A DNA stretch of 64,000 nucleotides, taken from assembly GCA_036488085.1 (NCBI GenBank), contig DASXHZ010000092.1:1-64000 (forward strand). The letters run 5' to 3'. The translations under genes were made by a program, and so were the position numbers. Positions 40,684 through 49,475 of the stretch are shown here, in pieces. Numbering within the stretch: the first letter of the stretch is position 1; each line of letters begins with the position of its first letter. The notes under the pieces were generated by a model, which had not been told where the DNA came from, did not search any database, and saw only the letters and a program-made list of their open reading frames with translations. This DNA is from DASXHZ01 sp036488085 (lineage in GTDB: Bacteria; Acidobacteriota; Thermoanaerobaculia; Gp7-AA8).

Positions 40684-41738
40684 CGCGAAAATCGATACCG
40701 CAACTCCGCCATCACGCGATGCTCACCGCCGGCTTTGGTTGCCTCGAAGCCGGCGCGCAGTTTCGGCCGCGGGGTCCAGAAGAACGCGGCGGTCACGGCG
40801 TGCTGGTGAATGATGCCGCTCTGGAACGACTCGACGCGGATAGTGGCGCGAGCGGTGTCGAAGCGGCGTGAGAGTAGGGCGTACGAGGCGCGGATGTCGG
40901 TTGGAAAGGCGGTACCGAAGAAGATGACCGACGTCTTTCCCCAGCCGCTTTCCCCGGCGAGCGTCCAGTCGTTGAGCGTGTAATCCGCCCCGGCGATGTA
41001 GAACCGGGTTTCCCAATCGAGCAGGTCGCCGTGCTCCATCGCGTCCGAGCGATTGTCGACGTCCGTGAGCTGAATCGTCGCGTGATCGTTGTTCCACCGC
41101 CCGCGCGCCGACCAGCCGACGCGTGAGTCGTTCTCCGCGGAGACCGAGCTGAAATACCCTTCATCGACCGGCAGATGTTCGCCGAGCGTCGTCCATTGAT
41201 CGCGGATCGCCCATCCGCGCGCGGCGGTGATGGCGCCGAACGTGTCGTTGCCGCGGAAGACGGTGGCGCCGCCGAGAAAGTTGTTCCACTTGTACGACGC
41301 ATCGACGCCGATCGGGCGGAGCTCTTCGCCCATCCAACTATTCAGCGCCGACGGCGTGATCGAGTACGGCGTCTCCCACAGCTCGTCGATATTCTCGCGC
41401 GAAGTCGGCAGGAAGAACGCGCCTTCTGCGAAGCGGAACCCGTGGGACTTCTGTTCGAGGTATGCCTCCACGACGCCGGCGTGGCCGCGCTTCGCGCCGT
41501 CATCTTCGCTGCGCGCAAGCAGGTGGAGGTGGGCGCGGAAGAAGACGGACGGCCGCCAGTCGATCCCGAGCTGTGCCTGCGCCGAAACGGAGTCGCTACG
41601 AAGCGGCAAATCATCGGGGGCCGACGTGCCACGAAGGAGCGCGAACCCACTCCATTGAATTGTGTCGGCAGCACGGAGTTCGAGCGGCGCGAGTGCCACC
41701 AGGAGGACCAAGGTGGCCGGCAAAAATCTGCGCGCCAT
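40680..41738 (-). CDS. Porin-like outer-membrane protein
   Basis: The 352-residue protein has a signal peptide (LPATLVLLVALAPLELRA). The rest consists of alternating short hydrophobic/aromatic strands (RATIRVESFQSGIIHQHAVT, KLRAGFEATKAGGE) and ends in YRFSR, all consistent with a beta-barrel. No specific family is recognised. It is divergent from the cupredoxin gene, 41 bp away. Confidence 0.7.
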   Translation of the reverse strand: MARRFLPATLVLLVALAPLELRAADTIQWSGFALLRGTSAPDDLPLRSDSVSAQAQLGIDWRPSVFFRAHLHLLARSEDDGAKRGHAGVVEAYLEQKSHGFRFAEGAFFLPTSRENIDELWETPYSITPSALNSWMGEELRPIGVDASYKWNNFLGGATVFRGNDTFGAITAARGWAIRDQWTTLGEHLPVDEGYFSSVSAENDSRVGWSARGRWNNDHATIQLTDVDNRSDAMEHGDLLDWETRFYIAGADYTLNDWTLAGESGWGKTSVIFFGTAFPTDIRASYALLSRRFDTARATIRVESFQSGIIHQHAVTAAFFWTPRPKLRAGFEATKAGGEHRVMAELRYRFSR

Positions 41739-41779
41739 CGGCAGAATGATCGCATACGCTGCTCGCGTTTGAATTTCTC

Positions 41780-42367
41780 ATGCGCCTGATCGCCGCCGTA
41801 CTCGCCGTTGCCGTCTCCGCGCCTCTAGCAGCCGCCACGATCGAAGCGCACATCACCGATCCTCGCGGCAACGCCATCCGCGACGCGGTCGTCTACGCGA
41901 TTCCCGACGGCCGGACGCTCCCGCTCGCGAAGAAGACGGCGATCATGGACCAGAAAAACCGCATGTTCATCCCGCACGTACTTCCGATCCAGGTCGGAAC
42001 CTCGGTGCGATTTCCCAACAGCGACGACATCCGCCATCAGGTCTACTCGTTCTCGCCCGCGAAGACGTTCCAGCTTCCGCTCTACGCCGGCACGCCGGCG
42101 AAGCCGCTGGTCTTCGACAAGGGTGGCGTCGTGGTCCTCGGCTGCAACATTCACGACCAGATGAGCGCCTACATCCTCGTCGTCGACACGCCGTACTTCG
42201 ACAAGACGGCCGCGGGGGGGCGAGCGTCCCTCGTCGACATGGAGCCGGGACGCTACACGCTTCACGTCTGGTATCCCGACATGCGCACGGAGCCGCCGCC
42301 GCAGAAGGTCACGTTGAAGGGCGACGAACGGACGACCGTCTCGTTTGTCGGGCATGGCCGTTCGTAG
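41780..42367 (+). CDS. Cupredoxin-like periplasmic copper protein
   Basis: The 195-residue protein has a signal peptide (LIAAVLAVAVSAPLAAA). Type-1 copper ligands are visible: His in DIRHQVYSF and the C-N-I-H-D-Q-M set in LGCNIHDQMSAYI. It belongs to the plastocyanin/methylamine-utilisation-like group. The following GGDEF-EAL gene starts 14 bp before its stop. Together with the divergent porin-like gene this suggests an envelope redox or copper sensing unit. Confidence 0.85.
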   Translation: MRLIAAVLAVAVSAPLAAATIEAHITDPRGNAIRDAVVYAIPDGRTLPLAKKTAIMDQKNRMFIPHVLPIQVGTSVRFPNSDDIRHQVYSFSPAKTFQLPLYAGTPAKPLVFDKGGVVVLGCNIHDQMSAYILVVDTPYFDKTAAGGRASLVDMEPGRYTLHVWYPDMRTEPPPQKVTLKGDERTTVSFVGHGRS

Positions 42368-44612
42368 CTTCCAGGCCCGACTCCTTTACCTCCTCATCGC
42401 CATCCTGGTGCTGCTCGACGCGGGCACGCTGATCTCGGTCTACTACGCCGGCCAGCAGACGTTACGCTGCACCGTCGCCAACGAGCTCCTCCTCGGGTCG
42501 CGCGTGCTCAATCGCATCCTCGACACGCGCGCACAGCAGCTCTCCGACTCACTGCGCGTTCTGGCGCTCGACTTCGCATTTCGCGAGGCGATCGCGTCGG
42601 CCGATGTCCCGACCATCACCTCGGTCCTCGCGAATCACGGTTCACGCATCGCGGCCGACGCGGTCGTGCTCGTGAACCTCGACGGCACCGTCATCGCCGA
42701 TACGCTCGGCGGACGGCTGTCGAAGAAGCCGTTTCCGTTCGCGGCGATGCTGCGGACCGCGCAGGATCGGGGTGAGGCGTCGGCGACGGTCTCGTTCGCG
42801 AACCGGCCGTACCAATTCGCAATCGTTCCCGTTCTCGCGCCGCGGCCGATCGCGTGGGTCTGCGCGGGGTTCGAGATCGACAACCGCGTGCTGACGGACG
42901 TTCAGCGGCTCACGAATCTCGAGATCTCGATCTGGAGCAGCGGCGGCGGCTCGCAGCTCGCGCCCGATGATTCTCGTTACGCCACGCTCCTGCAAGCGCT
43001 GCCGACCGGCGACGGCTCGCGTGTCAACGCGCTCCTGGCGCGGAATCTCGAAGAGGCGCAGATACCGTTCCGCAATCTCGAGCTGCAGATCTTCGCGCTG
43101 TCGACGATCGTTCTCATCGTCGCCGTTTTCGCTGCCGTGGTCTTCGCGCGCAGCGTCAGCCAGCCGCTCCGTGTCCTCGCCGAAGGCGCCGGACGCGTCG
43201 AGCGCGGCGACTACGTCACGCCGATCGTCGTGCAGCAGGAGGACGAGATCGGCAGCCTCGCGACGGCCTTCAACCAGATGCAGTCGGCGATCGCGACGCG
43301 CGAGGACGAGATCCGCTTTCAGGCGACGCACGACGCGCTCACCGGTCTCCCGAACCGGACGCTGTTCCTCGATCGCCTCTCGTACGCGATCGCCGGGGCG
43401 AAGCGCAACGGTCCCTCTGTCGGCATCATCATGATGGACGTCGATCGCTTCAAGGAGATCAACGACACGCTCGGGCACCAGGTCGGCGATCAGCTTCTGA
43501 TCGAGATTGGCCGCCGCCTGGAGCACACGCTCCGGCAAAGCGACACGGTGGCGCGCCTCGGCGGCGACGAGTTCGCCGTCATGTTCATGGCGCCGACGTT
43601 CCGGCACGCCGAGGAGGTGGCGGCGAGGCTGGAAGGGGCATTCGACTTGCCGATCGTTCTCGGCGACGTCTCGGTCGACGTCAACGCGAGCCTCGGAATC
43701 GCGCTCTATCCGGCGCATGCGGACGACGCCGGGACGCTGATGCGCCACGCCGACATCGCAATGTACGACGCGAAACGCGAGCACAGCGGCGTCGCGGTCT
43801 ACGAGCCGGGACGCGACGAGCACACGCTGCGGCGGCTGTCGCTGATCATGGATCTGCGGCAGGCGATCGCACGCGACGAGCTGGAGTTGTACTTCCAGCC
43901 GAAGGCGGACGTTCGCAGTGAACGTGTGGGTCACGCGGAAGCGCTCGTCCGCTGGAACCATCCGCAGCACGGTGTGATGCGGCCGGATGAGTTCATCCCG
44001 CTCGCGGAGCAGTCGGGGAAGATCAGCCTGATCACGAAGTGGGTGATCCGGAAGGCGATCGCGCAGTGCGCGGCTTGGCGACGCGAGGGACTCGATCTGG
44101 CGATCGCGGTGAATCTTTCCGCGCTCGATCTGTTCGACTCGGAGCTGCCGACGTTCATCAGCGGTTTGCTCTCGGATGCCGGGCTGCCGCCGGCGAGCAT
44201 CGTTCTCGAGATCACGGAGAGCGCGGTCATGAAGGACGCGGCGTTCGCGCAGAAGGTGCTTGCGGATCTGAAGCGGCGCGGCGTCTGCCTTGCGATCGAC
44301 GATTTCGGGACGGGATACTCTTCACTCGCGCACCTCAAACGCCTGCCGGTGGACGAGCTGAAGATTGACAAGTCTTTCGTGCTCAACCTCACCGAGGCGG
44401 CGACCGACGATCTCGTGATCGTGCGTTCGACGATCGAGCTCGGTCACAACATGGGCCTCATCGTGATCGCCGAGGGGGTCGAGACCGCCGAGTCATGGCA
44501 GATCCTCAAACGCCTCGGCTGCGACATGGCGCAGGGCTATTTCATGACCAAACCGCTCCCGGCGGACGCGTTCAAGGCGTGGCTGCGGGCGTCGCGGTGG
44601 GCGGCTGGGTAA
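42354..44612 (+). CDS. Membrane sensor with GGDEF and EAL domains
   Basis: The 752-residue protein has an N-terminal helix (LLYLLIAILVLLDAGTLISV), a periplasmic CACHE-like sensor (about 35-245), a second helix, a HAMP region, and then both c-di-GMP domains. The cyclase motif RLGGDEFAV is intact near residue 402. The phosphodiesterase region shows HAEALVRW near 528 and AIDDFGTGYSS with DELKIDKSF. Both active sites look intact, so it could make or break c-di-GMP. The gene overlaps the cupredoxin gene, so redox or copper state may be the signal. Confidence 0.92.
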   Translation: MAVRSFQARLLYLLIAILVLLDAGTLISVYYAGQQTLRCTVANELLLGSRVLNRILDTRAQQLSDSLRVLALDFAFREAIASADVPTITSVLANHGSRIAADAVVLVNLDGTVIADTLGGRLSKKPFPFAAMLRTAQDRGEASATVSFANRPYQFAIVPVLAPRPIAWVCAGFEIDNRVLTDVQRLTNLEISIWSSGGGSQLAPDDSRYATLLQALPTGDGSRVNALLARNLEEAQIPFRNLELQIFALSTIVLIVAVFAAVVFARSVSQPLRVLAEGAGRVERGDYVTPIVVQQEDEIGSLATAFNQMQSAIATREDEIRFQATHDALTGLPNRTLFLDRLSYAIAGAKRNGPSVGIIMMDVDRFKEINDTLGHQVGDQLLIEIGRRLEHTLRQSDTVARLGGDEFAVMFMAPTFRHAEEVAARLEGAFDLPIVLGDVSVDVNASLGIALYPAHADDAGTLMRHADIAMYDAKREHSGVAVYEPGRDEHTLRRLSLIMDLRQAIARDELELYFQPKADVRSERVGHAEALVRWNHPQHGVMRPDEFIPLAEQSGKISLITKWVIRKAIAQCAAWRREGLDLAIAVNLSALDLFDSELPTFISGLLSDAGLPPASIVLEITESAVMKDAAFAQKVLADLKRRGVCLAIDDFGTGYSSLAHLKRLPVDELKIDKSFVLNLTEAATDDLVIVRSTIELGHNMGLIVIAEGVETAESWQILKRLGCDMAQGYFMTKPLPADAFKAWLRASRWAAG

Positions 44613-44613
44613 T

Positions 44614-44714
44614 CGGTTCTCAGTGGAGCGCCGGCGGCCTCGGCGGCGTAGCCGCGTGAGGGGCGTGGCGCTCGCGATGAGCGTGTTGCCGCAGCGCGGC
44701 TACACTGAGAACCG
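44614..44714. repeat. Palindromic element bounded by 11-bp perfect arms
   Basis: CGGTTCTCAGT (44614-44624) and ACTGAGAACCG (44704-44714) are perfect inverse complements around a GC-rich centre with further short inverted pairs. The tandem array starts exactly where this element ends. Confidence 0.8.
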
Positions 44715-45017
44715 TGGCATCCGGCAAAAGCCCGCGGCATCCGGCAAGAGCCCGTGGTATCCGGCAAAAGCCCGCGGCATCCGGCAAAAGCCCGTGGCAT
44801 CCGGCAAAAGCCCCTGGCAGTCGGCGAAAAGCCCGTGGCATCCGGCAAAAGCCCGTGGCAGTCGGCGAAAAGCCCGTGGCAGTCGGCCAAAAGCCCGTGG
44901 CATCCGGCGAAAGCCCGTGGCAGTCCGCCAAGAGCCCGTGGCATCTGGCAAATGCCCGTGGCAGTTGGCCAAAAGCCCGTGGCATCCGGCAAATGCCCGT
45001 GGCAGTCGGCTAACTGC
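44712..45017. repeat. Tandem array of fifteen 20/21-bp units upstream of speD
   Basis: Nine units follow CCGTGGCATCCGGCAAAAGC (20 bp) and six follow CCGTGGCAGTCGGC plus GAAAAGC (21 bp). They are mixed: five of the first type, then mostly alternating. In fourteen of fifteen units GGC and GCC flank a 4-5-base loop, forming a mini-hairpin, while loop bases vary (AAAA, GAAAA, CAAAA, GAAA, AAAT). All three plus-strand frames stay open only because the unit lacks stops; no protein is claimed. The array ends 27 bp before the speD ATG. Confidence 0.93.
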
Positions 45018-45044
45018 CCGCGTTAAACTGGCAACCTCAAGCAA

Positions 45045-45410
45045 ATGAGCGTCGGTTCTGAGTGGCTGGTGGACGCGGGGGGGTGTGATCCCGAGGCGTT
45101 GACGAGCGTTGGCGTTCTGCGCGAGCTGTTCGGGCGCGTCATCCGCGAGCTCGACCTCCATCCGCTGCACGAGCCGCAGTTCCATGTCTTTCCGGAGCCG
45201 GGCGGGATCACTGGGTTCGTGATGCTGTCGGAGTCGCATCTCGCCTGCCATACCTACCCCGAGTTCGGGACGATTACGCTGAATCTCTATTGCTGCCGCC
45301 CGCGCCCTGACTGGCCGTGGCGCGAGCAGCTCGCGGAGATCCTCGGCGCGACTTCGGTGACGGTCCGCGAATTCGAGCGCGCGACGGAAGAGGTGCTCGC
45401 ATGGCAGTAG
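45045..45410 (+). CDS. speD: S-adenosylmethionine decarboxylase proenzyme
   Basis: The 121-residue protein is a class 1 bacterial/archaeal AdoMet decarboxylase. The self-processing site lies in LSESHLACHTYPE, where cleavage before Ser64 would make the pyruvoyl cofactor. It supplies decarboxylated AdoMet for aminopropyl transfer. The DUF4178 gene overlaps its 3-prime end by 10 bp, and a spermidine-synthase-like gene lies 2.5 kb downstream, so this is the first step of a local polyamine pathway. Confidence 0.93.
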   Translation: MSVGSEWLVDAGGCDPEALTSVGVLRELFGRVIRELDLHPLHEPQFHVFPEPGGITGFVMLSESHLACHTYPEFGTITLNLYCCRPRPDWPWREQLAEILGATSVTVREFERATEEVLAWQ

Positions 45411-47422
45411 CGAACTGTCCGTCATGCGGGGGACAGATCGAGTTCAAGATCGGCTCATCGGCAGCGGTCATCTGCGACCACTGCCGCACCGTCGTCGCGC
45501 GCACGGATCGCGGGTTGGAAGACCTCGGCAAGGTCGCCGCGCTCGTCGACACAGGCTCGCCATTGCGCCGCGATCTGCCGGGAAAGATTCGCGGCGCCGG
45601 GTACCGGCTCGTCGGGCGCACGCAGATGCGCCATCCGATGGGCGGCGTCTGGGACGAGTGGTACGCGGCGTTCGACAGTGGGCAGTGGGGCTGGATCGCC
45701 GAGGCGCAGGGGAAGTACTACGTCACGGTCAAGGAGCCGCGCGCCGGCCTGCCGCCGTACAACGTTCTCCAGGTCGGCGGGCGATACGACGGTCTCACCG
45801 TCACCGAGGTCGGCAGCGCGACGGTGATCGCGGGCGAAGGCGAGATCCCGTGGCGCGTCGAGCCGAACAGCACCTACCAGTACGCTGACCTCTCCGGCGC
45901 GAACAACCGCTTCGCGACGATCGACTACAGCGAGGAACCGCCGCTTTTCTTCGACGGCGAAGAGACGACGCTGGAAGGCCTCGGCATAAACGTCGATCTC
46001 GAGCAGGCGCGCGTCACGCGCGTGAAAGTCGTCAAGCTCGCGTGCTCGCAGTGCGGCGGGCCGCTGAACCTCGTCGCCCCCGAGCAGGCGGAACGCATCG
46101 TCTGCCCGAACTGCGGAGCGATGCACGACGTCGGCGAGGGAAACCTCCGCTACCTCGAGACGCTCAGCAATCGTGGTCCGCAGCCGCTCATCCCTCTCGG
46201 CAAGGCGGGGAAGATCGGCGACGAACGGTACATCGTCGCCGGGATGATGCAGCGGAGCGTCACGTTCGATCAGAAGTACTACTGGACCGAGTACCTCCTG
46301 TTCGCGACGCATCAGAAATCGTTCGCGTGGCTGGTCGAGGACGGGGGGCACTGGAGTTTCGTCAAGCCGGCGAGCGCCGGAGCGGTTCAAGATCCCGAGC
46401 CGGGCGGCGCTGCACCGCGCATCGAATTCAGCGGGAAGACGTACGCCATCTTCCAGGACTCGGTCGCGACGGTGGAGTCGGTCGTCGGCGAGTTCTATTG
46501 GAAGGTCACCGCCGGTGAGACGGCGCGCGCCGTCGACTACATTGCGCCGCCCGAGGGGCTCACGAAAGAGTTCTCGGACACGGCGGAGTCGCACGAGGTC
46601 AACTACTCGCACGCGCTCTACATGACGCCCGAGGAGGTCGAGGCGGCCTTCGAGGTGACGGGGCTGCCGCGGCCGACTACCCTCGGGACGCTGCAGCCGA
46701 TTGCGCCGGGACAGAAGCCGGCCGGATGCGTCGGCTGCGGTCTGTTCACGCTCTTGGTCATCGCGCTGCTGGCGCTCGCCGGCATTCTCGCCGCGACGCT
46801 GCCGGAACGGACGATCGCGAACAACCGTTACTACCTCGGCGACTACTCAAAGCCGCAGCCGGCGACGACCGCGGCCAATTCGTGGGACCAGCCGACGACC
46901 ACCACCGAGGGCGGGGAGGCGAGCGCCACGTTTTTCAGCCCGCCCTTGACCGTCCACGGCGGCCACAATCTTCAGGTCACCGGCAGCACGCACCTCGACA
47001 ACGACTGGGTCTATATCGGCGGCGATCTGTTCAACGAGAAGACCGGTCTGGTCGAGCCGTTCGAGCTGAAGCTGGAGCACTACTCGGGCGTCGACGACGG
47101 CGAGTCGTGGGAGGAAGGGTCGCAGCAGTTGTCGTCGTATTTCTCGCGGCTGGCGCCGGGAACGTACAGCCTCCGGATGGAGGCGCACTGGGATGCGACG
47201 AAGCCGCCGCCGATCGTCGACGTGCAAGTGCGCGAGGGTGTCTTCTCGCAGATGGATACGATCTACGCCGTGATCGCGATCGTTCTGCTCATGATTCCGC
47301 CGGTGATCGCGACGATGCGGCGCGGCGCCGTGGGACCACGCGGCTTCACCGAGCGCGACCGGTGGCGCGACTCGATGTTCACGCGCGACGGCAAGCGCGT
47401 CGAGGACGACGATGATGAATAG
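45401..47422 (+). CDS. DUF4178 zinc-ribbon membrane protein
   Basis: The 673-residue protein starts with a zinc ribbon (CPSCGG at residues 6-11, CDHC at 25-28), followed by a DUF4178 domain (about 60-200, ending in VDLEQARVTRVKV). A second ribbon (ACSQCGG, VCPNCG) and another DUF4178 domain follow (about 255-420). Two membrane helices (LLVIALLALAGILAATL, AVIAIVLLMIPPVIATM) enclose an extracytoplasmic beta domain. DUF4178 has no proven function; it is found beside SpeD, DUF350 and spermidine-synthase-like genes in other bacteria. ATG at 45401 sits in speD, so translation is probably coupled. Confidence 0.85.
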   Translation: MAVANCPSCGGQIEFKIGSSAAVICDHCRTVVARTDRGLEDLGKVAALVDTGSPLRRDLPGKIRGAGYRLVGRTQMRHPMGGVWDEWYAAFDSGQWGWIAEAQGKYYVTVKEPRAGLPPYNVLQVGGRYDGLTVTEVGSATVIAGEGEIPWRVEPNSTYQYADLSGANNRFATIDYSEEPPLFFDGEETTLEGLGINVDLEQARVTRVKVVKLACSQCGGPLNLVAPEQAERIVCPNCGAMHDVGEGNLRYLETLSNRGPQPLIPLGKAGKIGDERYIVAGMMQRSVTFDQKYYWTEYLLFATHQKSFAWLVEDGGHWSFVKPASAGAVQDPEPGGAAPRIEFSGKTYAIFQDSVATVESVVGEFYWKVTAGETARAVDYIAPPEGLTKEFSDTAESHEVNYSHALYMTPEEVEAAFEVTGLPRPTTLGTLQPIAPGQKPAGCVGCGLFTLLVIALLALAGILAATLPERTIANNRYYLGDYSKPQPATTAANSWDQPTTTTEGGEASATFFSPPLTVHGGHNLQVTGSTHLDNDWVYIGGDLFNEKTGLVEPFELKLEHYSGVDDGESWEEGSQQLSSYFSRLAPGTYSLRMEAHWDATKPPPIVDVQVREGVFSQMDTIYAVIAIVLLMIPPVIATMRRGAVGPRGFTERDRWRDSMFTRDGKRVEDDDDE

Positions 47423-47433
47423 CGACATGGGAG

Positions 47434-47466
47434 CCCCTCTCCCCGTCGTTCCGACGGGGCGAGGGG
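47434..47466. repeat. Inverted repeat after the DUF4178 gene
   Basis: CCCCTCTCCCCGTCG and CGACGGGGCGAGGGG pair with one mismatch around a 3-base loop. It lies between the DUF4178 stop and the next ribosome-binding site. No T-tract follows in either direction, so it is more like a repeat or processing hairpin than a terminator. Confidence 0.7.
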
Positions 47467-47496
47467 ACCAAGAAGACGCCCGCGTGAGGTGACACG

Positions 47497-47676
47497 ATGT
47501 TCAAAGCTTTCTACGCATTCTTCGGCATCCTCATTCTGGCCGGCTTCTCGTACCTCACATGGTTTGGGATTCAGCCGGGAATGGGGCAGCGCAAGTACGT
47601 GGCCGGCGGCCTTCGCGGCGCGGCGCACGGCGGTTATCGATCGTTCTGGTACAGCGGCTTTCATGGAGGGAAGTGA
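47497..47676 (+). CDS. Small single-pass membrane protein of the polyamine cluster
   Basis: The 59-residue protein begins MFKAFYAFFGILILAGFSYL, a membrane helix, followed by a Gly/Arg/Tyr-rich tail (GGLRGAAHGGYRSFWYSG). GAGGTGA about six bases upstream is its ribosome-binding site. Its stop overlaps the DUF350 start (TGATG), so it is coupled to that gene. It is easily missed by annotation because it is short. Confidence 0.75.
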   Translation: MFKAFYAFFGILILAGFSYLTWFGIQPGMGQRKYVAGGLRGAAHGGYRSFWYSGFHGGK

Positions 47677-47894
47677 TGAACCTGACTCCTGCGCTCCACA
47701 CCTTTCTCGTCACGCTTGCATACACGATCTTCGGCTTGGTCATGTTCGCGATCGCCTTCTGGATCATCGTGATGGCGACGCCGTTCTCGATCCGTAAGGA
47801 GATCGAGGAGGACCAGAACATCTCGCTGGCGATTCTCATCGGATCGGTCATGCTCGGATTGGCGATCATCATTGCGTCGACGATCCACGGCTAG
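47676..47894 (+). CDS. DUF350-family membrane protein (short form)
   Basis: The 72-residue protein has two membrane helices (about 9-33, 50-70) joined by SIRKEIEEDQNISLAILIGS, the polar motif that marks DUF350 (E. coli YjfL-type). Longer members contain this unit twice; this one has a single unit and could dimerise. Position between DUF4178 and spermidine-synthase-like genes matches its usual neighbourhood. Confidence 0.8.
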   Translation: MNLTPALHTFLVTLAYTIFGLVMFAIAFWIIVMATPFSIRKEIEEDQNISLAILIGSVMLGLAIIIASTIHG

Positions 47895-47924
47895 GGCGGG
47901 CTTCAGCGCGCCCGGTGTCCATCT

Positions 47925-49427
47925 ATGACCAACCGGACCCCGCTCCTTTTTCTCAATGTCCTGGTCATCGCGTCGTGCGGCCTGATTTACGAGCTGCTGG
48001 CGGGGACGGTCGCGAGCTATGTGATCGGCGACTCGATCACGCAGTTCTCGCTCATCATCGGGATCTATCTCTCGGCGCTCGGCGTCGGCGCGTGGCTGTC
48101 GCGCTTCATCGACCGTGACCTCGCGGCGCGTTTCGTCGAGATCGAGCTGGCCGTGGCGCTCGTAGGCGGCCTCTCCGCGCCGCTGCTCTTCTTCGGTTTC
48201 GCGCGGCTCCAGTGGTTCCAGCTCTTCCTCTTCCTGATCGTCTTCGTGATCGGCGTGCTGGTCGGGCTCGAGCTGCCGATCCTGATGCGCATCCTGCGCG
48301 AGCAGCTCGAGTTCAAGGAGCTCGTCTCGCGCATCCTGACGTTCGACTACATCGGCTCGCTCATCGCCGCGGTGCTGTTCCCGCTCTTCCTCGTGCCGCG
48401 GATCGGGCTCGTTCGGACCTCGCTGCTGTTCGGGTTTCTCAACGGCTGCGTCGGGCTGTACGGCACGTATCTCATGCGGCCGCTGATGGACCGCGTGGTG
48501 GGACTCCGCATTCGCGCGGTCGCGGTGATGACGCTGCTCGTCGTCGCGTTCATCTACGCGAGGACGCTGACCTCGATGTCGGAGCAGGAGCTGTTCGCGG
48601 ATGAGGTGGTCTACGCGACCAGCTCGGCGTATCAGCGGATCGTCGTCACGCGCGGCGCATCCGGCTTCCACCTCTTCCTGAACGGCAATCTACAGTTCAG
48701 CTCCGCCGACGAGTACCGCTATCACGAGGCGCTGGTGCATCCGGCATTCGCCACCGCCGCCGCGCCGGCACGCGTTCTCGTCCTCGGCGGCGGCGACGGG
48801 CTCGCGCTGCGCGAGATCCTCCGCTATCCGAACGTCCAGTCGGCGACGCTGGTCGATCTCGATCCGAAGATGACGGCGCTGTCGAAGGCGTTTCCCGCGC
48901 TGGCGGACCTCAATCGGCACTCGTTCGGCGACCGCCGCGTGCATCTGATTAACGCAGATGCGATGGTATGGCTCGCCGAGAATCACGACCGCTTCGACGT
49001 GGTGATCGTCGACTTCCCCGACCCAAACAATTTCAGCCTCGGGAAGCTCTACACGACGCGCTTCTACCACCTCCTCCGCGAGCACGTGAATCCCAACGGC
49101 GCGGTGGCGGTGCAGTGCACCTCGCCGCTGTTCGCGCGCCGTTCGTACTGGTGCATCATCCGGACGATGGAGGCGGCGGGGTTCGTGGTCCGCCCGTACC
49201 AGACGACCGTGCCGTCGTTCGGCGTCTGGGGCTTCGCACTGGCACAGCTTCATCCGTTCCCGATGCCCGCCCGCGTCTCGCTACCGATGCGCTACCTCGA
49301 CGCGCCGACGCTCGCGTCGATGTTCGTCATCTCACCCGACATGGCGCCGGTGCCGGTCGAGATCAACCGTCTCGACAATCAGATGCTCGTCCGCTACTAC
49401 GAGGAAGAGTGGAAGAAGTGGTCGTGA
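47925..49427 (+). CDS. Membrane-fused spermidine-synthase-like aminopropyltransferase
   Basis: The 500-residue protein has about seven membrane helices (1-215) followed by a SpeE-type methyltransferase-fold domain. Family motifs are DEYRYHEALVHPA, VLVLGGGDGLALREIL, VDLDPKM and IVDFPDPNN. The enzyme would move an aminopropyl group from decarboxylated AdoMet, made by SpeD, to a polyamine or another acceptor at the membrane. The membrane part makes a role in local or exported polyamine chemistry likely; the acceptor is unknown. Confidence 0.88.
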   Translation: MTNRTPLLFLNVLVIASCGLIYELLAGTVASYVIGDSITQFSLIIGIYLSALGVGAWLSRFIDRDLAARFVEIELAVALVGGLSAPLLFFGFARLQWFQLFLFLIVFVIGVLVGLELPILMRILREQLEFKELVSRILTFDYIGSLIAAVLFPLFLVPRIGLVRTSLLFGFLNGCVGLYGTYLMRPLMDRVVGLRIRAVAVMTLLVVAFIYARTLTSMSEQELFADEVVYATSSAYQRIVVTRGASGFHLFLNGNLQFSSADEYRYHEALVHPAFATAAAPARVLVLGGGDGLALREILRYPNVQSATLVDLDPKMTALSKAFPALADLNRHSFGDRRVHLINADAMVWLAENHDRFDVVIVDFPDPNNFSLGKLYTTRFYHLLREHVNPNGAVAVQCTSPLFARRSYWCIIRTMEAAGFVVRPYQTTVPSFGVWGFALAQLHPFPMPARVSLPMRYLDAPTLASMFVISPDMAPVPVEINRLDNQMLVRYYEEEWKKWS

Positions 49428-49438
49428 GGAGGAAGGCC

Positions 49439-49458
49439 GTGATCACGGATAACGGATG
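49439..49458. repeat. Repeat family E, short copy
   Basis: GTGATCACGGATAACGGAT resembles the arm of the palindrome at 34961-35030. It sits in the 48-bp gap upstream of the FAD oxidoreductase. Confidence 0.6.
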
Positions 49459-49475
49459 AGGCGGACAACCGGTAC

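Noticed and set aside
44712..45017. CRISPR array upstream of speD
   Set aside because: Units are only 20-21 bp and directly adjacent, with no unique spacers and no cas genes; it is a tandem repeat.
44623..45048. Several long open frames across the tandem array on both strands
   Set aside because: They are open only because the repeat unit has no stop codon. Translations are pure repeat text with no signal or fold.
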